64,000 nucleotides of DNA from CAVQCJ01 sp963849365 (GTDB lineage: Bacteria; Actinomycetota; Actinomycetes; Prado026). The position numbers were made by a program, and so were the translations under genes. This document shows, in pieces, positions 49,880 through 59,214 of the stretch (position 1 is the stretch's first letter; each line of letters opens with the position of its first letter). The notes under the pieces are model-generated. The model ran no database searches and had not been told where the DNA came from. It saw only the letters and a program-made list of their open reading frames with translations. Location of the stretch: assembly GCA_963849365.1 (NCBI GenBank), contig CAWKHA010000003.1, positions 124,001-188,000 on the forward strand, given 5' to 3'.

Positions 49880-51138
49880 GGTGCGCTCCGGAACAGGACG
49901 GCCACGTTGTGCCCGCCGAACCCGAAGGAGTTGTTGAGCGCCGCGAGCCTTCCGCTGGGGGTGCGTGCGGTCAGCGGACGGGGAGAACCGCTGACGACGT
50001 CGAGGCGCACGTCGTCGTCGGGGTCTTCGAGGTTGATCGTCGGCGGCGCGGTCCGGTGGTGCAGCGCGAGGACGGTCGCGATGGACTCGATCGCCCCCGC
50101 GGCCCCGAGCAGGTGCCCGGTCATCGACTTGGTGGCGGAGACCGCCACGTGGTCGGCGGCGTCGCCGAGCGCGGCGCGGATGGCGTTGGCCTCGGCGACG
50201 TCCCCCTGCGGGGTCGAGGTCGCGTGCGCGTTCACGTGCACGACCTCGTCGGCGGTGATGCCCGCATCGGTGAGCGCGGCGCGGATCGCGCGCACCGCGC
50301 CGGCGCCGTCCGGGTCCGGCTGGGCGATGTGGTGCCCGTCGGAGGTGAGGCCGACGCCGTCCACCGTGGCGTAGACCCGGGCCCCGCGTGCGGCGGCGTG
50401 CTCGGCCGACTCCAGGACGAGGACACCCGCGCCCTCGCCGAAGACGAAGCCGTCGCGACCCTTGTCGTACGGGCGGGACGCCCGTTCCGGCTCGTCGTTG
50501 CGCTTGGACAGCGCCATCATCGACGCGAACGCGGCCAGCGGCAGCGGGTGGATGCACGCCTCGGTCCCACCGACGACCACGACGTCGGCCCGACCGGAGC
50601 GGATCATCTGGACCCCCGCCGAGACGGCCTCGGCGCCGGACGCGCACGCCGAGACAGGGGTGTGGACGCCCGCCCGGGCGCCCAGCTCGAGCCCGACCCA
50701 CGCGGCCGGGCCGTTCGGCATGAGCATGGTGATCGTGTGCGGCGACACCCGGCGGGGACCCTTCTCCCGCAAGGTGTCCCAGGCGTCGAGCAGGCTGATG
50801 GCGCCGCCGATCCCCGTGCCGATGGCGACGCCCAGCCGCTCGGGGTCGGGCTGCGGAGCGCCGGCGTCGGCCCACGCCTCCCGCGCCGCGATCAGCGCGA
50901 GCTGCTCGGTGCGGTCGAGCTTGCGCGCCTCGACCCGGTCCATCACCTCGAGCGGGTCGACGGCGATGGTGCCGGCGAACCGGACCGGGAGGTCGGCGGC
51001 CCACTCCTGGGTGAGCGTCCGGATCCCCGACCGGCCGGCCAGCATCCCCGCCCAGGTCGAGGCGACGTCGCCGCCCAGCGGCGAGGACGCCCCCAGGCCG
51101 GTGACCACCACAGTGGTCCGGTCGGTCTGCTCGCCCAC
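49876..51138 (-). CDS. fabF: 3-oxoacyl-ACP synthase II
   Basis: 420 aa from GTG 51138. Catalytic Cys in PVSACASGAEAV, His in HVNAHATSTPQGDVAEANAI, Lys and His in ATKSMTGHLLGAAGAIESIA; C-terminal NNSFGFGGHNVAVLF. Condenses malonyl-ACP with acyl-ACP during chain elongation. Operon order fabD-fabH-acpP-fabF-accD. Confidence 0.95.
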   Translation of the reverse strand: MGEQTDRTTVVVTGLGASSPLGGDVASTWAGMLAGRSGIRTLTQEWAADLPVRFAGTIAVDPLEVMDRVEARKLDRTEQLALIAAREAWADAGAPQPDPERLGVAIGTGIGGAISLLDAWDTLREKGPRRVSPHTITMLMPNGPAAWVGLELGARAGVHTPVSACASGAEAVSAGVQMIRSGRADVVVVGGTEACIHPLPLAAFASMMALSKRNDEPERASRPYDKGRDGFVFGEGAGVLVLESAEHAAARGARVYATVDGVGLTSDGHHIAQPDPDGAGAVRAIRAALTDAGITADEVVHVNAHATSTPQGDVAEANAIRAALGDAADHVAVSATKSMTGHLLGAAGAIESIATVLALHHRTAPPTINLEDPDDDVRLDVVSGSPRPLTARTPSGRLAALNNSFGFGGHNVAVLFRSAP

Positions 51139-51185
51139 GTCGGTCGCTCCTCCTCGTGCCTCGGTTGCTGTCCCGGCGCCGGTGC

Positions 51186-51431
51186 TCAGGCGCCCGCCTT
51201 CGCGATATACGTCACGGCGTCGCCCACGGTCTGCAGGCTCTTGACGTCGTCGTCGGGGATCTTCACGTCGAAGCGCTCCTCGGCGGCCACGACGACCTCG
51301 ACCATGGACAGCGAGTCGATGTCCAGGTCGTCGATGAACGACTTCTCCATCTGCACGTCTTCGACCGGGACTCCGGCGACCTCGTTCACGATGTCGGCGA
51401 GGCCGGAGAGGATCTCCTGCTGGGTGGCCAT
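51186..51431 (-). CDS. acpP: Acyl carrier protein
   Basis: 81 aa from ATG 51431, preceded by AGGAG. Phosphopantetheine Ser40 in DLDIDSLSMVEVVVAAEERF. Carries the growing acyl chain between FabD, FabH and FabF, whose genes flank it. Confidence 0.95.
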   Translation of the reverse strand: MATQQEILSGLADIVNEVAGVPVEDVQMEKSFIDDLDIDSLSMVEVVVAAEERFDVKIPDDDVKSLQTVGDAVTYIAKAGA

Positions 51432-51536
51432 GCTGGGGGGCTCCTTCGGGAAGGGGTGCCGGCCGCGGGCGCGGACGGTGGGTCGCAGGTTATCGGGGCG
51501 GGGCGGCCGGTCCGCCGTCCGGTGCGGGCCGGGCGG

Positions 51537-52550
51537 TCACGGCAGCACCACGACCTGGGCCGCGAACGAGAGCCCGGCGCCGAATCCGATCAGCAGCGCC
51601 AGCCCGCCGTGCGGGGCCTGGCCGCTGTCGAGCATGCGCTCCATCGCGAGCGGCACCGACGCGGCCGAGGTGTTGCCGGTGTCGACGATGTCGCGCGCGA
51701 CTGCGACGTCCTCGGGGAGCTCGAGCTTCTTGACCATGGCGTCGATGATCCGCAGGTTCGCCTGGTGCGGGATGAACGCGTCCAGGTCGGCCGCGGTGAT
51801 CCCGGCCGCGGCGAGCGCCTGCTCGCAGACCGGTGCCATCTGGAACACCGCCCAGCGGAAGACCTGCTGGCCGTTCATGGCCAGGGTGGGGAACTTGTGG
51901 CCGGGTTCGTCCTTGAGGACCTGCCACGACTCGGTCTGCGTGATGGCGGTGGACTGGCTGCCGTCCGCTCCCCAGACCACCGGCCCGATGCCGGGTGTGG
52001 TCGAGCGGCCGACGACCGCCGCGCCGGCGCCGTCGCCGAACAGGAACGCCGTCCCGCGGTCGTACGGGTCGACCATGTCGGTGAGCTTCTCGACACCGAC
52101 GATCAGCACGTGCTCGGCGGTCCCGGCCCGGACCATGTCGTCGGCGAGCGCCAGCGCGTGGCAGAAGCCGGCGCAGGCGGCGGAGATGTCGAACGCGGCA
52201 GCCCCGGTGGCACCCAGCCGGTGGCTGAGGATGGCCGCCGCCGAGGGGGTCTGCCACAGGTGCGTGACGGTGGCGACGATGACGCAGTTGAGCTGGTCGG
52301 CGGTCACGCCGGCGTTGGCCAGGGCCTTCTCGGCGGCGACGGCGGACATGTCGATGACAGTCTCGTCAGCGGCAGCCGCGTGCCGGGTCACGATCCCGGA
52401 GCGCTCCCGGATCCACTCGTCGGAGGAGTCGATCCGGGTGATCACGTCCGCGTTGGTGATCACCTGGGCCGGGCGGTAGCCGCCGACGCCGAGGATCCGC
52501 GCGTGCGTCGCGCCGGCCTTGGTCGTGGTCAGCTGGGGCTTGCGGCTCAT
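51537..52550 (-). CDS. fabH: 3-oxoacyl-ACP synthase III
   Basis: 337 aa from ATG 52550, overlapping fabD by 4 nt. Cys in FDISAACAGFCHALALADDM, His in FIPHQANLRIIDAM and Asn in VDTGNTSAASVPLAMERM form the triad. Starts fatty acid synthesis by joining an acyl-CoA primer (branched or acetyl) to malonyl-ACP. Confidence 0.95.
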   Translation of the reverse strand: MSRKPQLTTTKAGATHARILGVGGYRPAQVITNADVITRIDSSDEWIRERSGIVTRHAAAADETVIDMSAVAAEKALANAGVTADQLNCVIVATVTHLWQTPSAAAILSHRLGATGAAAFDISAACAGFCHALALADDMVRAGTAEHVLIVGVEKLTDMVDPYDRGTAFLFGDGAGAAVVGRSTTPGIGPVVWGADGSQSTAITQTESWQVLKDEPGHKFPTLAMNGQQVFRWAVFQMAPVCEQALAAAGITAADLDAFIPHQANLRIIDAMVKKLELPEDVAVARDIVDTGNTSAASVPLAMERMLDSGQAPHGGLALLIGFGAGLSFAAQVVVLP

Positions 52551-53725
52551 GCGGGCACCGCCTCGGGGTGGAGCCGGACCAGTGGCTGGCCCGGGGCGAC
52601 GGGGTCACCGTCCTCGACGAGCCACTCGACCACGTGACCGCCGTGCGGCGCCAGTACCGGCTGCTGGTCGCGCAGCGTGATCACGACGCCGACGGACTGT
52701 CCGGGGGAGAGCTGCTGCGCCTGCTCGGAGCGCCGGAACGTTCCCTTGGCGGGCGCGACGAGCAGGCGCCAGGTGGGTGCGTCGTTGACCGGGTTGGTGC
52801 TGCCGTGCCGGCGTACGAGGTCGCGGGCCGCGTCCAGGTCGTCGGGCGTCTTCAGCGCGACCACCTCGACGCCGGGCATGGCCCGCTTGGCCAGCCCGGT
52901 GAGCGTGCCGGCCGGCGGGAGCTCGAGCAGGCCGGTGACGCCGAGGTCCGACATGGTCCGCATGCACAGGTCCCAGCGCACGGGGTTGGCCAGCTGGTCG
53001 ACCATGCGGGACAGCACCGCCCGTCCGTCGTGCACGACCGCGCCGTCCCGGTTGGACAGCAGCCGCGTCCGCGGGTCGTGGGTGCTGACCGAGGCGGCCA
53101 GCGCGCGCAGGTGCCCGACCGCGGGGGCCATGTGCTCGGTGTGGAACGCGCCGGCCACCTCCAGCGGACGCACGCGCGCGCCCTCCGGCGGGTCGGCCCG
53201 CAGGGCGGCGAGCTGCTCCAGGGTGCCGCCGGCCACGATCTGGCCGGCGCCGTTCTCGTTCGCGGCCACCAGGCCATGCTCGGTGAGCTTGGCCAGCACG
53301 GTCTCGCGGTCGCCGCCCAGGACCGCACTCATCCCGGTCGCGGTCGCGGACGACGCCTCGGCCATGGCACGGCCGCGCTCGCGTACGAGCACCATCGCCT
53401 GCTCGGCCGAGATCACGTGGGCAGCGGCGGCCGCGGTCAGCTCGCCGACCGAGTGGCCCGCGCCGACGCCGACCAGCCGGAAGGCCTCGGTGGGGTGCGG
53501 GAACAGCTCGAGCAGCGGGAGCAGCCCGGCCGCGACGATCAGCGGCTGCGCGACAGCGGTGTCGCGGATCGTCGCGGCGTCGGCCTCGGTCCCGAAGTGG
53601 GCCAGGTCCATGCCGGCACACGCGGAGAGCCAGTTCAGCCTGGGGCGCACCTGGGCCAGCTCGAGCCAGGGGGCGAGGAAACCGGGGACCTGGGCGCCCT
53701 GTCCGGGCGCGACGATGGCGAGCAC
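52547..53725 (-). CDS. fabD: Malonyl-CoA:ACP transacylase with C-terminal biotinyl/lipoyl-like extension
   Basis: 392 aa from ATG 53725, longer than the usual ~310. Catalytic Ser in VGAGHSVGELTAAAAAHVIS; oxyanion region AIVAPGQGAQVPGF; His in GAFHTEHMAPAV. After residue about 315 the extra segment ends LAPHGGHVVEWLVEDGDPVA and PGQPLVRLHPEA, a biotinyl/lipoyl-like fold without the Lys that would carry a cofactor. Loads malonate onto AcpP. First enzyme gene of the operon, 78 nt after the regulator gene. Confidence 0.92.
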   Translation of the reverse strand: MLAIVAPGQGAQVPGFLAPWLELAQVRPRLNWLSACAGMDLAHFGTEADAATIRDTAVAQPLIVAAGLLPLLELFPHPTEAFRLVGVGAGHSVGELTAAAAAHVISAEQAMVLVRERGRAMAEASSATATGMSAVLGGDRETVLAKLTEHGLVAANENGAGQIVAGGTLEQLAALRADPPEGARVRPLEVAGAFHTEHMAPAVGHLRALAASVSTHDPRTRLLSNRDGAVVHDGRAVLSRMVDQLANPVRWDLCMRTMSDLGVTGLLELPPAGTLTGLAKRAMPGVEVVALKTPDDLDAARDLVRRHGSTNPVNDAPTWRLLVAPAKGTFRRSEQAQQLSPGQSVGVVITLRDQQPVLAPHGGHVVEWLVEDGDPVAPGQPLVRLHPEAVPA

Positions 53726-53803
53726 GGGTCCACGCTGTCGTAGGAGGAGCCGTGCAAGCGGTATCGACGTGGACCACGTTGGGGGCCCGCGTTTGGAGGT
53801 TTC

Positions 53804-54967
53804 CTACAAGTTCGTCTCGTCCAGGCGGCCCAGAGCGAGGGCGATCCGCAGCGCGAAGGCCCCGCGCGGCTCGGTCGGGACGAACCCGGTGAGGTCACCG
53901 ACCCGGCGCAACCGGTAGCGGACCGTGTTCGGATGCACGAACAGCGACCGGGCCGCGCCCTCGATCGAGCCGGACGCCTCCAGGTAGGCGGTCAGCGTCC
54001 CGAGCAGGTCGCCCCCGGCCGAGCTGACCGGGACGAAGCCCTGGCCGACGAGGCGGCCTCGGGCGATGGGGTCGCCGGCCAGGGCGCGCTCGGGCAGCAG
54101 GGCCTCCGCCGAGACAGGTCGCGGCGCGGACGGCCAGGCCGGCGCGGCGCGCAGACCGGCCATGGCCTCCGCCGCGGACGTACCGGCCGCGACGAGGTCC
54201 GCGACCACCGGGCCGACCACGACGGGACCCGGCGCGAACTGCGCGGCGAAGTGCCGTGCCGGCTTCACCGCGTCGGGCTGGGTGAGCCCGGCGAGGGCCA
54301 CCACCAGCCGCTCGCCGTGGACGGCGCTGATGGCGTCCAGCCCGGTCACGCGCGCGGCCCGCTGGACGTCCTCGGCGACGGCGTCCGGGGCGACGTCCCG
54401 GGCCAGGCCGACCAGGACGGCGACGTTGCCCCGCTGGCCCCAGCCGAGTGCCGACGCGCGCGACCGCACCGGCTCGTCGACCTCGCCGCGCAGGAGGGCG
54501 TCGACGACCAGGGCCTCGAGCCGGGCGTCCCAGGCGCCGCGCGCCTCGGCGGCCTGCGCGTACACCTGCGCGGCGGCGAAGGCGATCTCACGGGAGTACC
54601 GCAGCACCGCGTCGTGGAGCACCTGCTCGTCACCGGGGGCGGCGAGCTCGGCGGCGTTGTCCTCGACCACGGCGATGGTGACCCGGATCAGCTCGACGGT
54701 CTGCTGCAGCGTGACCGCCCGCGCCAGCTCGCGCGGGGCGGTGCCGAAGACGTCCGCGGTGATGGCGGGCTCGAGGCCGGGGTCGCGGAACCACTCGATG
54801 AAGGCGGCGATGCCGGCCTGGGCGACCAGTCCGACCCAGGAGCGCTGGACCGGCGGCATCGCCGCGTACCAGGGCAGGGTCTGGTCCATGCGGTCGATCG
54901 CCTCGGCGGCGAGGCGGGAGATGGCCCGCTCCAGCCGCCGTACGGTGGCCACCGGACCCGTGCTCAC
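53804..54967 (-). CDS. fasR: PucR/CdaR-type regulator of fatty acid synthesis (FasR-like)
   Basis: 387 aa from GTG 54967. The C-terminal PucR HTH (SLFVHPNTVRYRLRRVGDLT, about residues 337-356) is clear. The N-terminus starts VRRLERAISRLAAEAIDRMD. Streptomyces FasR (SCO2386) is a PucR-type protein encoded directly upstream of fabD and activates fabD-fabH-acpP-fabF; the order here is the same, so I assign the same role. Confidence 0.87.
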   Translation of the reverse strand: MSTGPVATVRRLERAISRLAAEAIDRMDQTLPWYAAMPPVQRSWVGLVAQAGIAAFIEWFRDPGLEPAITADVFGTAPRELARAVTLQQTVELIRVTIAVVEDNAAELAAPGDEQVLHDAVLRYSREIAFAAAQVYAQAAEARGAWDARLEALVVDALLRGEVDEPVRSRASALGWGQRGNVAVLVGLARDVAPDAVAEDVQRAARVTGLDAISAVHGERLVVALAGLTQPDAVKPARHFAAQFAPGPVVVGPVVADLVAAGTSAAEAMAGLRAAPAWPSAPRPVSAEALLPERALAGDPIARGRLVGQGFVPVSSAGGDLLGTLTAYLEASGSIEGAARSLFVHPNTVRYRLRRVGDLTGFVPTEPRGAFALRIALALGRLDETNL

Positions 54968-55050
54968 GTCGCCAGACTAGGGGGACTGCTGGGGCCCGTG
55001 TTGTGGAAGCCCCACAACGGCCCCCGCCGCTCGCTCCGGCCCCCCGTCAA

Positions 55051-55111
55051 CGCGATCATGAGAGATGTACGGGTCCTGGAGCCCATTCCGTGCACATCTC
55101 TCATGATCGCG
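55051..55111. repeat. 18-bp perfect inverted repeat in a divergent promoter region
   Basis: Arms 55051-55068 and 55094-55111 (left arm CGCGATCATGAGAGATGT) are exact reverse complements with a 25-nt loop that has its own GGG/CCC inner pairing. It lies between fasR (minus) and the PHP gene (plus), where no terminator is expected. Confidence 0.8.
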
Positions 55112-55176
55112 CGCGCAGGCGGCGCGCGCAGGTGGGCGCGCAGGCCGTGCGCGCAGGCGGGCCTAGCCTGGGCGGC

Positions 55177-56205
55177 GTGAGTGGCCGGGACCGGGCAAGG
55201 AGCGCGCTGCGCCGGATCGCGTACCTGCTCGAACGGGCGCTCGAGCCGACGTACCGGGTCCAGGCCTTCCGGACGGCGGCCGCCGTCCTCGACGACCTGG
55301 ACGACGCCGAGGTCGAGCGACGGATCGCCGCGGGCAGCTTGCAGGAGCTGTCCGGGATCGGTGCGGTCACCGAGCGGGTGATCGTCCAGGCGGCAGCCGG
55401 GGAGGCGCCCGACTACCTGCAGCGGCTCGAGGACGAGTCCGCCGACCCGGTGGCCGCCGGGGGAGCCGAGCTCCGGGCCCGGCTGCGTGGCGACCTGCAC
55501 ACGCACTCCGACTGGTCCGACGGGGGCTCGCCGATCCGCGAGATGGCCCTGGCCGCCCGTGAGCTCGGCCACGAGTACGTCGCCCTGACCGACCACTCGC
55601 CGCGCCTCACCGTCGCCAACGGTCTGTCCGTCGAGCGCCTGATGCAGCAGCTCGACATCGTGGCGGCGCTCAACGAGGAGCTGGCGCCGTTCCGGATCCT
55701 GACCGGGATCGAGGTGGACATCCTCGACGACGGCGCGCTCGACCAGGAGCCGGCCGTCCTGGCCCGGCTGGACGTCGTGGTCGCGTCGGTGCACTCCAAG
55801 CTGCGGATGGCTTCCGCGCAGATGACGCCCCGGATGGTCGCGGCGGTCGCCAACCCCGCCGTCGACATCCTCGGCCACTGCACGGGCCGGATGGTGACCG
55901 GGAACCGCAGCCGGCCCGAGTCGGAGTTCGACGCGGAGATCGTCTTCGAGGCCTGCCGGCAGTTCGGGGTGGCCGTCGAGATCAACTCACGCCCGGAACG
56001 GCTGGACCCCCCGCGCCGGCTGCTGCGGCTCGCCGTCGAGACCGGCTGCCTGTTCTCGGTCGACACCGACGCGCACGCTCCCGGCCAGCTGGAGTGGCAG
56101 CCGTACGGGTGCCGGCGCGCGCAGGAGTGCGGTGTCGACCCCGACCGTGTCATCAACGCCAAGTCCCTCGCAGACCTGCTCGCCCACCTCCGCGCCCGCG
56201 CCTGA
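55177..56205 (+). CDS. PHP-domain phosphoesterase with helix-hairpin-helix N-terminus (PolX-like)
   Basis: 342 aa from GTG 55177. N-terminal helices (LLERALEPTYRVQAFRTAAA, ELSGIGAVTERVIVQAA) resemble the DNA-binding HhH part of PolX. The PHP domain starts RGDLHTHSDWSDGGS and has LTDHSPRLTVANGLS, GIEVDILDDGALD, SVHSKLRMASAQM, HCTGRMVTGNRSR and DTDAHAPGQLEWQP, supplying the metal-binding His and Asp set. Polymerase domain absent. Likely a phosphatase or nuclease in DNA repair. Confidence 0.87.
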   Translation: MSGRDRARSALRRIAYLLERALEPTYRVQAFRTAAAVLDDLDDAEVERRIAAGSLQELSGIGAVTERVIVQAAAGEAPDYLQRLEDESADPVAAGGAELRARLRGDLHTHSDWSDGGSPIREMALAARELGHEYVALTDHSPRLTVANGLSVERLMQQLDIVAALNEELAPFRILTGIEVDILDDGALDQEPAVLARLDVVVASVHSKLRMASAQMTPRMVAAVANPAVDILGHCTGRMVTGNRSRPESEFDAEIVFEACRQFGVAVEINSRPERLDPPRRLLRLAVETGCLFSVDTDAHAPGQLEWQPYGCRRAQECGVDPDRVINAKSLADLLAHLRARA

Positions 56206-56240
56206 GACTCACCAGCGGGGGAGGGGACCGTGCCGGAGCT

Positions 56241-56288
56241 GGATGTGTTCTCGCGGGATTTCAATGCAGTGCCCGCGAGAACACATCC
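56241..56288. terminator. 17-bp perfect hairpin between convergent PHP and aceE genes
   Basis: Arms 56241-56257 (GGATGTGTTCTCGCGGG) and 56272-56288 with a 14-nt loop, 36 nt after the PHP stop. Suits a bidirectional terminator; no T-run. Confidence 0.65.
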
Positions 56289-56314
56289 GGCGCAGGCACG
56301 GCAGCACCGACCGC

Positions 56315-59062
56315 TCAGGCCTCACCCATCGACAGCCCCGGGTCAGCCGCGCGCACATCCATCAGCTGGTACTTCTCCAGCGCCTGCGCCGGCAGCGCCC
56401 CGTCCACCTCGCCGCGGCGGACCAGCGCCTCCAGCGTCGCCACGGCGATCGACTCGGCGTCGACCTTGAAGTGCCGCCGGAGCGCACCGCGCGTGTCGGA
56501 CAGGCCCCACCCGTCGGTGCCCAGCGACGTCAGCACCCCACCCGGCACCCACGGCAGGATCTGGTCCTGCACGGCCCGGATGAAGTCCGACACCGCGACC
56601 ACCGGGCCCGGGCAGTCGGCCAGCTGTGAGGTCACGAAGGCGGTCTGCGGGTCCTTGCCGGGCTCGAGCAGATTGTGCCGGTCAGCCTCCACGCCGTCGC
56701 GGCGCAGCTCGTTCCAGGAGGTCACGGACCACACGTCCGCGTAGACACCCCAGTCCTCGCGCAGCAGCTCGGCGGCGCGCAGGGCCCACTGCATCCCCAC
56801 GCCCGAGGCGAGCAGCTGGGCGCGCGGAGCCGTCGACGGCACCGCGTCCCCGGCGGGCGCGTACAGGTACATCCCGCGCAGCAGCGAGGCGACGTCCAGG
56901 CCCTCCGGCTCGGCCGGCTGCACGTACGGCTCGTTGTAGATCGTGAGGTAGAAGAACACGTCCTCGGGCTGGTCGCCGTACATGCGCCGCAGCCCGTCCC
57001 GGACGATGTGCCCCACCTCGAAGCCGAACGCCGGGTCGTAGTGCACGACGGCCGGGTTCGTCGACGCGAGCAGCGGCGAGTGGCCGTCCTCGTGCTGCAG
57101 CCCCTCGCCGTTGAGAGTCGTCCGGCCGGCCGTGGCGCCGAGCGCGAACCCGCGGGCCATCTGGTCCCCGGCCGCCCAGAAACCGTCACCGGTGCGCTGG
57201 AACCCGAACATCGAGTAGAAGATGTAGATCGGGATCATCGGCTCGCCGTGCGTGGCGTACGACGTGCCGGCCGCGGTGAACGACGCGACCGAGCCCGCCT
57301 CGTTGATCCCCTCGTGCAGGATCACGCCGGTCTCGGACTCCTGGTACGACAGCACCAGCTCGCGGTCCACCGACAGGTACCGCTGCCCGAGCGGGTTGTA
57401 GATCTTCTGCGTCGGGAAGAGCGAGTCCATGCCGAAGGTGCGGGCCTCGTCCGGGATGATCGGGACGAACCGCGCGCCGATCTCCGGGTCCTTCAGCAGT
57501 TCCTTGAGCAGCCGTACGAAGGCCATCGTCGTCGCGACCATCTGCTTGCCCGAGCCACGGCGCATCACCTCGTACGTCGCGTCGCCCGGCAGCGTCAGCG
57601 CCTTGGCGGCCGTGCGCCGCTCGGGCAGGTAGCCGCCCAGCGCCTGGCGCCGCTCGTGCAGGTAGCGGATGACGTCGGACTCGGCGCCCGGGTGGTAGTA
57701 CGGCGGGAGCTTCTCGTCCATCTGCTCGTCGCTGATCGGGATCTGCAGCCGGTCGCGGAACACCTTGAGGTCGTCCAGCGACAGCTTCTTCATCTGGTGC
57801 GTCGCGTTGCGGGCCTCGAAGTGGCTGCCGAGCGTCCAGCCCTTGATCGTCTTGGCCAGGATCACGGTCGGCTGCCCGGAGTGCTCGGTCGCCGACTTGT
57901 ACGCCGCGTAGAGCTTGCGGTAGTCGTGCCCGCCCCGCTGCAGGGCCCAGATCTCCTCGTCGGTCCAGTCCTCGACCATCCTGCGGGTCCGCGGGTCGCG
58001 GCCGAAGAATTGCTCGCGGATGAACCCGCCGTTCTCCGCCTTGAACGTCTGGTAGTCGCCGTCCGGCGTCGTGTTCATGATGTTGACCAGGGCACCGTCG
58101 GTGTCGGCGGCGAGCAGCTGGTCCCAGTTGCGCCCCCAGACCACCTTGATCACGTTCCAGCCGGCGCCGCGGAACAGCGCCTCCAGCTCCTGGATCACCT
58201 TGCCGTTGCCCCGGACCGGGCCGTCCAGCCGCTGCAGGTTGCAGTTCACGACGAACGTGAGGTTGTCCAGCTCCTCGCGGGCGGCGAGGCCGATCGCTCC
58301 GACCGACTCCACCTCGTCCATCTCGCCGTCGCCGAGGAACGCCCACACGTGCTGCTCGGAGGTGTCCTTGATCCCGCGGGCGTGCAGGTACTTGTTGAAC
58401 CGGGCCTGGTAGAGGGCGTTGAGCGGCCCGAGCCCCATCGAGACCGTCGGGAACTCCCAGAAGCCCGGCATCAGCCGGGGGTGCGGGTACGACGAGAGCC
58501 CGCCGTCTGGGTGCGACAGCTCCTGCCGGAAACCGTCCAGCTGGTCCGTCGTCAGGCGCCCCTCCAGGTACGCCCGGGCGTACATACCCGGCGAGGCGTG
58601 GCCCTGGAAGTAGATCTGGTCGCCGCCGCCGGGGTGGTCCTTGCCGCGGAAGAAGTGGTTGAAGCCGACCTCGTACAGCGAGGCCGAGGAGGCGTACGTG
58701 GAGATGTGCCCGCCGACGCCGACCCCTGGGCGCTGCGCCCGGTGCACCATGATCGCGGCGTTCCAGCGGCAGTACGCCCGGATCCGCCGCTCCACCCACT
58801 CGTCGCCGGGGAACCAGGGTTCCTGCTCGGGCGTGATGGTGTTGATGTAGTCCGTCGTGGTCAGCGACGGCACCCCGACGGACCGCTCCCTCGCCCGCTG
58901 CAGCAGGCTCAGCATCAGGAACCTGGCACGGTAGGGTCCGGCCCGGTCGATGACCTCGTCGAGCGACTCACGCCACTCCTGGGTCTCTTCCGGGTCGACG
59001 TCGACCAGCTGCGTCGGCAGGCCGGCGTTGATGAGGGGGAGGCGGTCGCGTCCGATGGTCAC
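56315..59062 (-). CDS. aceE: Pyruvate dehydrogenase E1 component, homodimeric type
   Basis: 915 aa from GTG 59062, usual AceE length. ThDP binding GDGEMDEVESVGAIGLAARE followed by FVVNCNLQRLDGPVRGNGKV; pyrimidine domain and C-terminal transketolase fold (SWNELRRDGVEADRHNLLEP). GHISTYASSASLYEVGFNHF is typical of AceE. Decarboxylates pyruvate for the pyruvate dehydrogenase complex. Divergent from the DUF3052 gene; E2/E3 are not nearby, as is usual in actinobacteria. Confidence 0.95.
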   Translation of the reverse strand: MTIGRDRLPLINAGLPTQLVDVDPEETQEWRESLDEVIDRAGPYRARFLMLSLLQRARERSVGVPSLTTTDYINTITPEQEPWFPGDEWVERRIRAYCRWNAAIMVHRAQRPGVGVGGHISTYASSASLYEVGFNHFFRGKDHPGGGDQIYFQGHASPGMYARAYLEGRLTTDQLDGFRQELSHPDGGLSSYPHPRLMPGFWEFPTVSMGLGPLNALYQARFNKYLHARGIKDTSEQHVWAFLGDGEMDEVESVGAIGLAAREELDNLTFVVNCNLQRLDGPVRGNGKVIQELEALFRGAGWNVIKVVWGRNWDQLLAADTDGALVNIMNTTPDGDYQTFKAENGGFIREQFFGRDPRTRRMVEDWTDEEIWALQRGGHDYRKLYAAYKSATEHSGQPTVILAKTIKGWTLGSHFEARNATHQMKKLSLDDLKVFRDRLQIPISDEQMDEKLPPYYHPGAESDVIRYLHERRQALGGYLPERRTAAKALTLPGDATYEVMRRGSGKQMVATTMAFVRLLKELLKDPEIGARFVPIIPDEARTFGMDSLFPTQKIYNPLGQRYLSVDRELVLSYQESETGVILHEGINEAGSVASFTAAGTSYATHGEPMIPIYIFYSMFGFQRTGDGFWAAGDQMARGFALGATAGRTTLNGEGLQHEDGHSPLLASTNPAVVHYDPAFGFEVGHIVRDGLRRMYGDQPEDVFFYLTIYNEPYVQPAEPEGLDVASLLRGMYLYAPAGDAVPSTAPRAQLLASGVGMQWALRAAELLREDWGVYADVWSVTSWNELRRDGVEADRHNLLEPGKDPQTAFVTSQLADCPGPVVAVSDFIRAVQDQILPWVPGGVLTSLGTDGWGLSDTRGALRRHFKVDAESIAVATLEALVRRGEVDGALPAQALEKYQLMDVRAADPGLSMGEA

Positions 59063-59214
59063 ACCCCATTCTGTCCCCTGGGCAAATCGGGCGTCACCTC
59101 CCCGCCACACGGGGGCAGGTGGGTGAAGGACTTGCACCGGGGGGCCCGCTCCGGTGGACTACCCGCCAACAGGTCCGGGCAACGGCCCGGAGCCCGGAGC
59201 GAAGGGACCCTCCC

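Noticed and set aside
47723..50374. 883-residue plus-strand frame across the accD and fabF region
   Set aside because: Antisense shadow of minus-strand genes in high-GC DNA: Arg/Gly/Val-rich with no domain.
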